Assembly: GCA_007833815.1 (NCBI GenBank)
Contig: CP033464.1
Span: 5,512,501-5,559,705 of the forward strand
Source of the DNA: Brevibacillus laterosporus
GTDB taxonomy: Bacteria > Bacillota > Bacilli > Brevibacillales > Brevibacillaceae
Direction: 5' to 3'
Length of the DNA: 47,205 nucleotides
Position numbers and translations under genes: made by a program. This document shows positions 33,748 to 41,344 of the stretch, in pieces. Every line of letters starts with the position of its first letter. Position 1 is the stretch's first letter. The notes under the pieces are model-generated. The model ran no database searches and had not been told where the DNA came from. It saw nothing but the letters and a program-made list of their open reading frames with translations.

Positions 33748-33757
33748 CAAACCACGT

Positions 33758-33791
33758 AAAGACTGTTGGGGATTAGCCCAGCAGTCTTTTT
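33758..33791 (+). terminator. PBP gene terminator
   Basis: AAAGACTGTTGGG pairs with CCCAGCAGTCTTT (one wobble), followed by T's. Confidence 0.9.
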
Positions 33792-33895
33792 TGCATCCAT
33801 GACAGATTATTGAATTTTCGAAAAGATAAGACTCCTTTTGTGTGGAATGAGATATACTAAGCATGAAGATTCGAGGGAAGCGATGGTGAGCCCTA

Positions 33896-34528
33896 ATGAT
33901 TCATAGGAAAACATTTTTTCAAAAAAAAGTATGGGTTAATGATACGCAGATCGTAATTGAAGGCCCAGTACGCTCTGAAGACTTGGCTAGCATGGAATTT
34001 GATGAAGGTTTAAAAGCATTTCGGGCTCCCAAACTACAACAAGAAGCCCTAGTCGAAATTGCTGAACTGCCAGAAGGACGAATCATTGTAGCACGCCATG
34101 AAAATGTGGTGTTGGCCTACGTCACCTTCCTACATCCTGACCCACTTGAGCGTTGGTCCATGATACCAATGGATGATTTACTGGAGTTAGGAGCTATTGA
34201 GGTAAGTTCCAAAATTCGTAACGGTGGTATAGCAAAACAGATGCTAGAAGTGGCCTTCATGGACAATGCGTTAGAGGATTACATTATTTTAACAACGGAG
34301 TATTACTGGCATTGGGATTTACAAGGAACAGGATTAAATGTCTGGGACTATCGCAAAATGATGGAAAAAGTGATGGGGAGCGTCGGCATGATGTGGATGG
34401 CCACCGATGATCCTGAAATCTGCTCTCATCCAGCGAACTGCCTAATGACCCGTATCGGTAAACGTGTTCCACTTGAAAGTATGACTACCTTTGACAGCAT
34501 GCGTTTTCAATCACGTTATATGTATTAA
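33896..34528 (+). CDS. acuA: protein acetyltransferase AcuA (acetyl-CoA synthetase regulator)
   Basis: A GNAT-family lysine acetyltransferase that, in B. subtilis, acetylates and switches off acetyl-CoA synthetase AcsA. 210 aa. The GNAT core includes IIVARHENVVLAYVTFLHPD and EVSSKIRNGGIAKQMLEVAF, the latter holding the acetyl-CoA loop (RNGGIA). The start has only a weak GGTGAG site. It is the first gene of acuABC; acuB starts 32 nt later. A TATACT at 33853 may be its -10. Confidence 0.95.
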   Translation: MIHRKTFFQKKVWVNDTQIVIEGPVRSEDLASMEFDEGLKAFRAPKLQQEALVEIAELPEGRIIVARHENVVLAYVTFLHPDPLERWSMIPMDDLLELGAIEVSSKIRNGGIAKQMLEVAFMDNALEDYIILTTEYYWHWDLQGTGLNVWDYRKMMEKVMGSVGMMWMATDDPEICSHPANCLMTRIGKRVPLESMTTFDSMRFQSRYMY

Positions 34529-34560
34529 GAATCTATCTCTTGATTGAAAGGAGTTTGTCT

Positions 34561-35211
34561 ATGCGTTTAGAAGACTTTATGCGCAAACGGGTAGTCACAG
34601 CTACCGCGACCACGAGCATTCGAGAAGCTTTAGCCCTCTTAAAGCAAAATCGCATTCGCCATCTGCCTGTATTGGATAATCAGATTCTGGTAGGGATTGT
34701 CTCCGACCGAGACCTACGAGATGCTCTCCCCTCGTCTCTATACGCTAGATCTGATGATCATATTATCATGGCTAAACCAGTACACGAAATCATGAATACA
34801 GATGTTATCACTGCCCATCCTCTCGATTTTCTTGAAGAAGCTGCCAAGACCATGTATGAGTACAAAGTAGGCTCGTTGCCTGTGCTCGAAGAAAACAAAT
34901 TAGTAGGCATTGTAACAGAATCTGATATTTTATATAAAATGATAGAACTGTTTGGTGTAAACAAGGCTAGCTCTCAAATAGAATTAGAAGTGGAAGATCG
35001 CTACGGCGTGTTGGCTGAAGTAAGCCACGTTTTCCGCGAATCTAAAGTAAATGTAAGCAGTGTTATTGTGTTTCCCTCAGCCTCAGAAGGTAAAAAAAAT
35101 CTGGTATTTCGAGTGACAACCATGGATACTCGTATAGTGACAAGCATGTTACGTGATAAAGGCTTCCATGTCCTCGACCCGATCAGGGGGGACTCCCTTC
35201 GTGACTCGTAA
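34561..35211 (+). CDS. acuB: acetoin utilization protein AcuB (CBS pair plus ACT domain)
   Basis: 216 aa. Two CBS motifs (MRKRVVTATATTSIREALAL and DVITAHPLDFLEEAAKTMYE) form an adenylate-binding pair. They are followed by a C-terminal ACT-like domain (IELEVEDRYGVLAEVSHVFR). In B. subtilis it is cotranscribed with acuA and acuC; its exact role is unresolved, probably sensing nucleotide charge. ATG 34561 has AAAGGAG 7 nt upstream; the longer TTG start overlaps that site. The last 11 nt overlap acuC. Confidence 0.94.
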   Translation: MRLEDFMRKRVVTATATTSIREALALLKQNRIRHLPVLDNQILVGIVSDRDLRDALPSSLYARSDDHIIMAKPVHEIMNTDVITAHPLDFLEEAAKTMYEYKVGSLPVLEENKLVGIVTESDILYKMIELFGVNKASSQIELEVEDRYGVLAEVSHVFRESKVNVSSVIVFPSASEGKKNLVFRVTTMDTRIVTSMLRDKGFHVLDPIRGDSLRDS

Positions 35212-36355
35212 CTCCCGTTTGATCTATTCAGCTGACTATACCAAATACTTTTTTCATGAGGAGCACCCCTTTAATCAAAAACGACTGTTACTGACATATG
35301 ATCTCATGCAAGCTTATGGATTACTGACCCCAGAGAATATCATGGCTCCACGCCATGCCACCGATGATGAATTACTGCTTGTACATGATCCACGATACGT
35401 AGAGGTAGTAAAACGGCAAGGTGCTCAACAGGAAGAATTGCCCCTTGCCGCTAGCTATGGTTTAGGAACGGAAGATGTACCTATATTTGCAAATATGCAT
35501 GAAGCCACATCGCTTATTGTAGGGGGCACAATCGCAGCCGTCGATGTAGTGATGAATGGACAGGCAGACCACTCCTTTAATCCTGCCGGTGGATTGCATC
35601 ATGCCTTTCGCGGGAAAGCATCTGGCTTCTGTATTTACAACGATTGCTCGGTGGCAATCGCATACATACGCAAACATTGGAATGCCCGCGTCTTGTATAT
35701 CGATACTGATGCCCATCATGGTGACGGCGTTCAATGGGCTTTTTATGACGACCCCAATGTCATGACGATCTCCCTGCATGAGACAGGCAAATACCTTTTT
35801 CCAGGTACAGGAAATGTCACGGAGCGCGGAGATGGCCAAGGCTTTGGTTATTGTGTAAATGTGCCACTGGATGCCTTCACCGAAGATGATTCATTCCTAG
35901 AAATTTATGACTCACTCCTCCCTAGAATCGCACGCGGCTTCCAACCTGATATCATCATTACTCAAAATGGTTGCGATGCTCACAGCTACGATCCCCTCAC
36001 ACATTTGAGTTGCTCTATGCGTATCTATCAGGAAATTCCCCGACTTGCTCATCAGCTGGCTCATGAATTATGTCAAGGAAAATGGGTGGCTGTTGGCGGA
36101 GGCGGTTATGATATTTGGCGTGTTGTTCCACGTGCTTGGACCATGTTGTGGAGTGAGATGACTGATCAATATCTACAGGACGGTCCACTTCCCATAGAAT
36201 GGTTGCAGAAATGGCTTCCTTACAGTCCTTTAGAATTACCTACCTGTTTATTTGATGATGTGGGTTCTTTTATGCCGATACCAAGACGTGGTGAAATTAG
36301 TGAAAAGAATCGTTTGTCCTTGGGAAAAGCAGTCTTGCATGCTCCATATCTCTAA
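35201..36355 (+). CDS. acuC: AcuC, histone-deacetylase-like protein deacetylase
   Basis: A zinc-dependent deacetylase that reactivates acetylated AcsA, opposing AcuA. 384 aa. Motifs: GGGLHHAFRGKASGFCIYND-type (here PAGGLHHAFRGKASGFCIYN), YIDTDAHHGDGVQ (zinc Asp/His and charge-relay His), and VAVGGGGYD. All catalytic positions look intact. The GTG at 35201 is chosen because AGGGGGG lies 9 nt upstream and the protein then begins like other AcuC proteins. This gives an 11-nt overlap with acuB. Confidence 0.95.
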   Translation: MTRNSRLIYSADYTKYFFHEEHPFNQKRLLLTYDLMQAYGLLTPENIMAPRHATDDELLLVHDPRYVEVVKRQGAQQEELPLAASYGLGTEDVPIFANMHEATSLIVGGTIAAVDVVMNGQADHSFNPAGGLHHAFRGKASGFCIYNDCSVAIAYIRKHWNARVLYIDTDAHHGDGVQWAFYDDPNVMTISLHETGKYLFPGTGNVTERGDGQGFGYCVNVPLDAFTEDDSFLEIYDSLLPRIARGFQPDIIITQNGCDAHSYDPLTHLSCSMRIYQEIPRLAHQLAHELCQGKWVAVGGGGYDIWRVVPRAWTMLWSEMTDQYLQDGPLPIEWLQKWLPYSPLELPTCLFDDVGSFMPIPRRGEISEKNRLSLGKAVLHAPYL

Positions 36356-36440
36356 TAGACGATCTGGACTTTCTTCGTTTTCAAAAGCTTTCCACACTAT
36401 CAGTGAAGGCATTTATACGTTACCTCTTTACGAAAATGCG

Positions 36441-36473
36441 AAAGAGGTATGCAGATAATTTGCATTCCTCTTT
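36441..36473 (+). terminator. acuABC terminator
   Basis: AAAGAGGTATGCA pairs with TGCATTCCTCTTT (one mismatch) around a 7-nt loop. Confidence 0.8.
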
Positions 36474-36509
36474 CCATTTCATTAGGCACGATAACCTAGA
36501 ATTTCTATG

Positions 36510-37364
36510 TTAGTAAACCACTAAATGAATAGTAGTACCAAACGGATCTTTCGTAATGATTACTCCGTTTTCTTCTATGATTGATGCCCCCATATTTTTT
36601 ACCTGCTGAACCATTCTTTCCCTTGATTCCTCGTCAGATAATACCAGCGTATACGATTGTAATCCAACGCTATTTGGACTTGGAGCAGGTGCTCCAGCAC
36701 TTCCCCATGTATTTAAACCGATATGATGATGGTATTTCCCTGTTGATATAAAGAGTGCCTGACTTCCATATCTTGATGTGACCTCAAATCCAAGCCCCTG
36801 CGTATAAAACTCCTCTGCCTGTTTTAAATCTGCTACCTGTAAATGAATATGTCCCATGATTGTCTCACTTGGCATCCTCTGCCAATCTTGCTCTTTATTC
36901 TCTTGTAAAAGTCCCTCAATATCCAACGGTTCTGTACTCATTCCTACATTGTCACCATCCCAAATCCAAGTCTTGGAAGGGCGATCTACATATATTTCAA
37001 TTCCATTACCATCTGGGTCTGCTAAATAAAGCGCCTCACTGACAAGATGATCAGAAGCACCTTGTAAGGGATAACCCTTTTGCAAAAGATGAAATAGGAT
37101 ATTAGCTAAATCGGCACGTTGTGGTACTAAGAGGGCGAAATGATATAACCCTGTCGTCCGGGGTTCTTTTGGTACCACTTTATCCGGCTGTTCGATCGTT
37201 ACCAGAGGAGTTTTGCCATTAGCAGTAAATACTACTTTTGTTTCGGTGCGATGGAGAACCTGAAGTCCTAGCATATCTCTGTAAAACGTTACAGAACGTT
37301 CTAGATTTTCTATTATAAGATGAACCTGACTCACAAATGTATAAGGATAGCCATGAAAGTTCAT
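36510..37364 (-). CDS. VOC-family dioxygenase, CatE-like (catechol-2,3-dioxygenase type)
   Basis: 284 aa with two VOC/glyoxalase modules. VHLIIENLERSVTFYRDMLG opens the first and GHIHLQVADLKQAEEFYTQG the second. The metal-binding residues are His of GHIHL, His in KYHHHIGLNTWG, and a C-terminal Glu/Asp. SEALYLADPDGNGIEIYVDR is very like B. subtilis CatE, which cleaves catechol and is induced by quinones through MarR/DUF24 repressors. ATG 37364 was chosen over a TTG 12 codons upstream. It has a strong promoter covered by an inverted repeat, fitting inducible control. The exact substrate is unproven. Confidence 0.85.
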   Translation of the reverse strand: MNFHGYPYTFVSQVHLIIENLERSVTFYRDMLGLQVLHRTETKVVFTANGKTPLVTIEQPDKVVPKEPRTTGLYHFALLVPQRADLANILFHLLQKGYPLQGASDHLVSEALYLADPDGNGIEIYVDRPSKTWIWDGDNVGMSTEPLDIEGLLQENKEQDWQRMPSETIMGHIHLQVADLKQAEEFYTQGLGFEVTSRYGSQALFISTGKYHHHIGLNTWGSAGAPAPSPNSVGLQSYTLVLSDEESRERMVQQVKNMGASIIEENGVIITKDPFGTTIHLVVY

Positions 37365-37433
37365 TTCTTTCCAACCCCTTTTGCCTGATTTCTTATCCAA
37401 AAGCTTTCAATAATTAATTAAAAGTAAGTTGAT

Positions 37434-37473
37434 TACTTATTGTAAGTATATATGGTAAAAAGATCCTTGTCAA
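37434..37473 (-). promoter_or_regulatory. sigma-A promoter with overlapping operator for the CatE-like gene
   Basis: On the minus strand TTGACA (37473-37468), a 17-nt spacer and TATACT (37450-37445) form a near-consensus promoter. The perfect dyad TACTTA-TTG-TAAGTA (37434-37448) covers the -10 downstream edge. A third half-site (AAGTAA, 37422-37427) pairs with TTACTT to form an overlapping dyad. The layout is that of a repressor operator. Confidence 0.7.
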
Positions 37474-37628
37474 TTCATATCTAGTTTTACATTACTATGA
37501 GTTATTCTTGGCTCTTTTACTGGAAAAGAAAAGCGAATTCGTACGATGCATGAAGCATACGATACAAATCCGCTTTGGCTGATCTCGGTATCCCTTACAC
37601 TCAAGTATGAGTTACCGAGTTTATTTTG

Positions 37629-37871
37629 TTATTTTGAAACCCCTAACATTTGTAAAATATCTTCAGGCTGGTAGCCTTTCACTGCTTTTCCATTCACTAC
37701 AGTAACAGGCACCCCCATAAATCCGAATGCCTCTACCTCTTCCTGATACTGGCTACTGCTCATGACATCTCGCACTTCATAAGTGACAGCCTTCTCATCC
37801 AACATTTTTTTAACCATGTCGCACTCGATGCAACCTTTTGTGGAATAGACAATCGCCGTTGTTTGACTCAT
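37629..37871 (-). CDS. glutaredoxin-family protein (NrdH-like)
   Basis: An 80-aa thioredoxin-fold protein. The active site is STKGCIECDMVKK (Cys-Ile-Glu-Cys), with cis-Pro in GFMGVPVTVVNG and a GYQPEDILQ C-terminal helix. It would reduce disulfides or bacillithiol mixed disulfides in the cytosol. It starts 5 nt after mtnN and is the last gene of the ccpA-mtnN-glutaredoxin run. A hairpin without a T-run (CTCGGTA / TACCGAG, 37584-37619) follows. Confidence 0.87.
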   Translation of the reverse strand: MSQTTAIVYSTKGCIECDMVKKMLDEKAVTYEVRDVMSSSQYQEEVEAFGFMGVPVTVVNGKAVKGYQPEDILQMLGVSK

Positions 37872-37876
37872 GCTTG

Positions 37877-38587
37877 TTAAGCCCCCTCTTTCTCAAAAGT
37901 ACGAAGCATATGGCTCACCATTTGATAAGATCGCTTGGAAGCAAGCTTCGTAAATTCAAGGAAATTAACATGTGCAGATCCATCTGCACGATCAGACATC
38001 GCTCGTACAATAACAAAAGGTACTTCATTCATAGAGCACACTTGAGCTACTGCTGCCCCTTCCATTTCCGTGCAAGATGCTTGAAATGTCTCCGATAATT
38101 GTTGGACTTTATTACGATCTGCAATAAATTGATCGCCTGATAGGATGCGTCCTGCACCGATCTGAATATCATCTTCTAGCTGATGCCCAGCATTCATCGC
38201 CAATCCCTTTAATTTTTCATCTGCGATCCAACACCAGGTTTTCTCATAAGGAATCTCTCCTGGTTGAAAGCCAAGTGAAGTAGCATCGATATCATGTTGC
38301 ATACAATCTGTGGAAATGACAATGTCACCAATGTGTAAATCAGGATGGACGGCCCCCGCCACACCAGTAAAGATCACTTGACTCACCTGAAATTCTTGAA
38401 TAAGAATTTGTGTGCAGACAGCAGCATTTACCTTGCCTACACCCGATTTGCAGAGTACTACCTTCTGTCCGTGAAATTCACCTATATGATAGGTTATACC
38501 CGCTTTTGTTACAGCTTGTTTGTTTTGCATATCCTCTAGATATAGAGCGATCTCTTCATCCATCGCTCCCATGATTCCGATGATCAT
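37877..38587 (-). CDS. mtnN: 5'-methylthioadenosine/S-adenosylhomocysteine nucleosidase
   Basis: Cleaves MTA and SAH to adenine plus the thioribose, recycling SAM by-products. 236 aa. Begins MIIGIMGAMDEEIALYLEDM, with TGVAGAVHPDLHIGDIVIST and the substrate-binding EMEGAAVAQVC and RAMSDRADG (catalytic Asp). Length and motifs are complete. It lies 21 nt downstream of ccpA on the same strand. Confidence 0.95.
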   Translation of the reverse strand: MIIGIMGAMDEEIALYLEDMQNKQAVTKAGITYHIGEFHGQKVVLCKSGVGKVNAAVCTQILIQEFQVSQVIFTGVAGAVHPDLHIGDIVISTDCMQHDIDATSLGFQPGEIPYEKTWCWIADEKLKGLAMNAGHQLEDDIQIGAGRILSGDQFIADRNKVQQLSETFQASCTEMEGAAVAQVCSMNEVPFVIVRAMSDRADGSAHVNFLEFTKLASKRSYQMVSHMLRTFEKEGA

Positions 38588-38608
38588 TTCATCTCTCCCT
38601 CTAACGCT

Positions 38609-39625
38609 TTACTCTTCCTCTGCCATTTCCTTCGTGCTTTGACGATACTCAATGCGATGCGGCAATAGTACAATATGATCTTCAACTTGTTCATTATTCA
38701 TATACTTGGTTAACAACCTCATAGCAACAGCCCCAATATCATACATCGGTTGAACAACCGTAGACAGGCGAGGGCGTACCATTTCTGCCAGACGCACATT
38801 GTCATGACCGATTACTTCCACATCTTCTGGTACAGAGTGTCCCAAATCCTGTACAGCATGAATCGCTCCAATAGCCATTTCATCGCTTGCTGCAAATACT
38901 GCTGTTGGCGGTTCTGCTAGTTTCATGAAGTCTCCCATGCTTTGCAAGCCTGATTCATAGCGGAAAGAACCATTGGCAACCAAATTCTCATCATAAGACA
39001 AACCTGCATCCAGTAACGCTTGTTTGTATCCCTCAAAGCGTACGAGTCCTTCTAGCGGATAAGACATTGGTCCGGTAATGATTGCAATACGCTTATGCCC
39101 ACGTCTAATGAGAGCTTGGGTAGCATCATAAGCCGCTTGGAAGTGATCAATGGTCACGGCAGGCAATTTTCCTTCTGGATCACGAGTAGCTGCCAAAACA
39201 GTTGGAATGGAAGCCGTTTTTAAAGAATGGAAATGTTCTTCTTTAATTTCAGCGCCCATGAACAACAAGCCATCTACTTGTTTTTCTAATAAGGTATTAA
39301 TTAATTGCAATTCTTTTTCCAAACGGTGGTCAGAGTTGCAGAGAATGATGTTGTATTTGTACATGGTAGCGATATCTTCAATTCCTCGTGCTAGCTCAGA
39401 AAAGAACTGACTTGAGATATCCGGAATAATCACTCCTACCGTTGTTGTTTTCTTGCTTGCTAGACCGCGTGCTACTGCATTAGGGCGATATCCTAGGCGT
39501 TCAATTGCAGTCATAACCTTTTTACGTGTCAATGGTTTGACATTGGGATTGCCGTTAACGACCCTCGATACAGTTGCCATCGATACCCCTGCTTCACGTG
39601 CTACATCATATATTGTAATTGGCAT
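38609..39625 (-). CDS. ccpA: catabolite control protein A
   Basis: A LacI/GalR-family master regulator of carbon catabolite control, which binds cre sites with HPr-Ser46-P. 338 aa. The N-terminal HTH and hinge read [20 protein letters not shown] and [20 protein letters not shown]. The effector/HPr domain follows ([31 protein letters not shown]). ATG 39625 has AGGTGG upstream; a TTG eight codons earlier is less likely. The neighbours (acuABC, DAHP synthase) match the B. subtilis ccpA locus. A cre-like site overlaps its promoter. Confidence 0.96.
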   Translation of the reverse strand: MPITIYDVAREAGVSMATVSRVVNGNPNVKPLTRKKVMTAIERLGYRPNAVARGLASKKTTTVGVIIPDISSQFFSELARGIEDIATMYKYNIILCNSDHRLEKELQLINTLLEKQVDGLLFMGAEIKEEHFHSLKTASIPTVLAATRDPEGKLPAVTIDHFQAAYDATQALIRRGHKRIAIITGPMSYPLEGLVRFEGYKQALLDAGLSYDENLVANGSFRYESGLQSMGDFMKLAEPPTAVFAASDEMAIGAIHAVQDLGHSVPEDVEVIGHDNVRLAEMVRPRLSTVVQPMYDIGAVAMRLLTKYMNNEQVEDHIVLLPHRIEYRQSTKEMAEEE

Positions 39626-39689
39626 ATTACGTCCACCTATCTTTTCCAAATTATACCTTTCAGTATTATTTTCATAAATTTATAGCCAT

Positions 39690-39727
39690 ATAATACGATA
39701 TGATACCCATAGTTGCAACCGTTTTCT
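39690..39727 (-). promoter_or_regulatory. ccpA promoter with overlapping cre-like site
   Basis: On the minus strand TTGCAA (39718-39713), 17 nt, TATTAT (39695-39690). TTGCAACCGTTTTCT (39713-39727, plus strand) fits 14 of 15 positions of WTGNAANCGNWWNCA and covers the -35. A second possible -10, TATAAT, lies closer to the gene. Confidence 0.6.
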
Positions 39728-39929
39728 CGGTCTATATTTTTCCTATTAACGGTATAATTTCGCGTTTTTTGGCTCTTCTATCTCTCAATCTGATATGTCA
39801 CGATCGAAAATGAAAGAATCTAGTCCATTTATATTGTCTAATTTTAACAGAAGAAAACAATTCATGTGTTTTTATCTTTACGTTATGTATAACAAACATT
39901 CCCTAAATTAATCTATCATAAGAGAAAAG
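39728..39929. other. gene-free AT-rich spacer between ccpA and aroG
   Basis: I see no ORF with a ribosome site, no repeat and no RNA structure here apart from the flanking ccpA promoter and the aroG terminator. Confidence 0.4.
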
Positions 39930-39954
39930 CAGACCGCTCTGACGAGAGGCCTGC
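39930..39954 (-). terminator. aroG terminator
   Basis: On the minus strand GCAGGCC pairs with GGTCTGC (one wobble), with inner CTC/GAG, followed by TTTTC. Confidence 0.7.
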
Positions 39955-39982
39955 TAGAATTACACATGGTTCGGTTCTGCTT

Positions 39983-41077
39983 TTACTTCACGATAGCAAG
40001 CTCTGGCTTGTAAAGACCAGAAGCATACAGTTCATCTAGCATTTCATTGAAAGCAGGGATGGTAAGCTGTTGTTTTGCATCGGATAGCGCTACATCTGGA
40101 TCAGGATGAACCTCTACCATGATACCGTCAGAACCTACTGCTAAGCCAGCTTTCGCTGTTGGAAGCAATAGATCTCGGCGACCAGTCGAATGTGTCACAT
40201 CTACAAATACTGGCAAATGCGTCTCTTGTTTTAAGATCGGCACAGCAGAGATATCAAGGGTGTTACGTGTCGCTTTTTCGTAAGTACGAATACCGCGTTC
40301 GCAAAGCATAACTTGCGTATTTCCTTCTGATAAAATATATTCAGCAGCGTAAATGAACTCTTCGATGGTTGCTGACAATCCACGTTTTAATAAGATAGGG
40401 TGGTTTGTGCGACCTGCTGCTTTTAACAGTTCGAAGTTTTGCATGTTACGTGCACCAATTTGAATAACATCTACATATTTAGTAGCTATCTCAAGATCAG
40501 AAGGCGTTACGATCTCACTGATCGTCACTAAATTAAATTCATCCCCGATACGTTTAAGAATCTCTAACCCTTCCAATCCAAGTCCTTGGAAGTCATAAGG
40601 AGATGTGCGTGGCTTGTATGCTCCACCACGGAGTACACGTAAGCCTTGTTTCACGTGATTTTCAGCTACAGCACGAACTTGATCGTAGCTTTCTACCGAG
40701 CATGGTCCAGCGATCAGAACCTTCTCTTTACCACCAAACTCCACACCTTTAATGTTTAGGACAGTATCTTCTAGTTGTTTTTTACGGCTTACTAATAGAA
40801 TTTTCTTATCCTCATCTTTTTGTAGATCAAGAGATGCACTAAAGATTTGTTTAAATAGATGGCGAATGGCTTCATCACTGAATGGTCCATTGTTATTCTC
40901 TACAATTAGATTCAACATGTCACGCTCACGTTCTGGATCAAAACGATTTACGCCCTGCTTGCTCTTCTCTTGGCCTAACTCCTGAACCAAAGAGGCACGC
41001 TTGTTGATCAATTCTAATAATTGCAAATTAATTGTATCCAGTTTTTGGCGAATGACCTCAATCTGCTCATTACTCAT
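39983..41077 (-). CDS. aroG: bifunctional chorismate mutase / 3-deoxy-7-phosphoheptulonate synthase
   Basis: The first step of the shikimate pathway, with an N-terminal chorismate mutase that provides allosteric control. It corresponds to B. subtilis AroA(G). 364 aa. The AroQ-type mutase covers about 1-90 ([20 protein letters not shown]). The DAHP synthase follows with [34 protein letters not shown], and [20 protein letters not shown] plus [17 protein letters not shown]. All are intact. It is monocistronic, with its own promoter and terminator, whereas in B. subtilis the gene precedes ccpA in one operon. Confidence 0.95.
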   Translation of the reverse strand: MSNEQIEVIRQKLDTINLQLLELINKRASLVQELGQEKSKQGVNRFDPERERDMLNLIVENNNGPFSDEAIRHLFKQIFSASLDLQKDEDKKILLVSRKKQLEDTVLNIKGVEFGGKEKVLIAGPCSVESYDQVRAVAENHVKQGLRVLRGGAYKPRTSPYDFQGLGLEGLEILKRIGDEFNLVTISEIVTPSDLEIATKYVDVIQIGARNMQNFELLKAAGRTNHPILLKRGLSATIEEFIYAAEYILSEGNTQVMLCERGIRTYEKATRNTLDISAVPILKQETHLPVFVDVTHSTGRRDLLLPTAKAGLAVGSDGIMVEVHPDPDVALSDAKQQLTIPAFNEMLDELYASGLYKPELAIVK

Positions 41078-41159
41078 CTCTACTCCACCCTTCTACTTTT
41101 TCCCTTATCGTTTACAAAATACAGTATGGTTATTCATAAGACGTTCTGAGTTACCTGTT

Positions 41160-41188
41160 ATTATAGTAGATGATTAGGCGTTTGACCA
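41160..41188 (-). promoter_or_regulatory. aroG promoter
   Basis: On the minus strand TGGTCA (41188-41183), a 17-nt spacer, and a perfect TATAAT (41165-41160), about 85 nt before the ATG. Confidence 0.65.
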
Positions 41189-41344
41189 GCCCTTTAGTAC
41201 CAAAAAGCGCGAAAGTAATTGTTAACAGCCATAAATATTTTGAAAAAGGTTAATTTAATAGGGTTTTATTATCTTTAGAAGCTAGTATATGATAGAGAAA
41301 ATACGTAAATCTTCCATTCCAGATGGGAAGGAGAGTCAATTCAT

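Noticed and set aside
33811-33825. CodY-box-like AATTTTCGAAAAGAT upstream of acuA
   Set aside because: It aligns with the consensus at only about 11 of 15 positions and has the wrong centre length.
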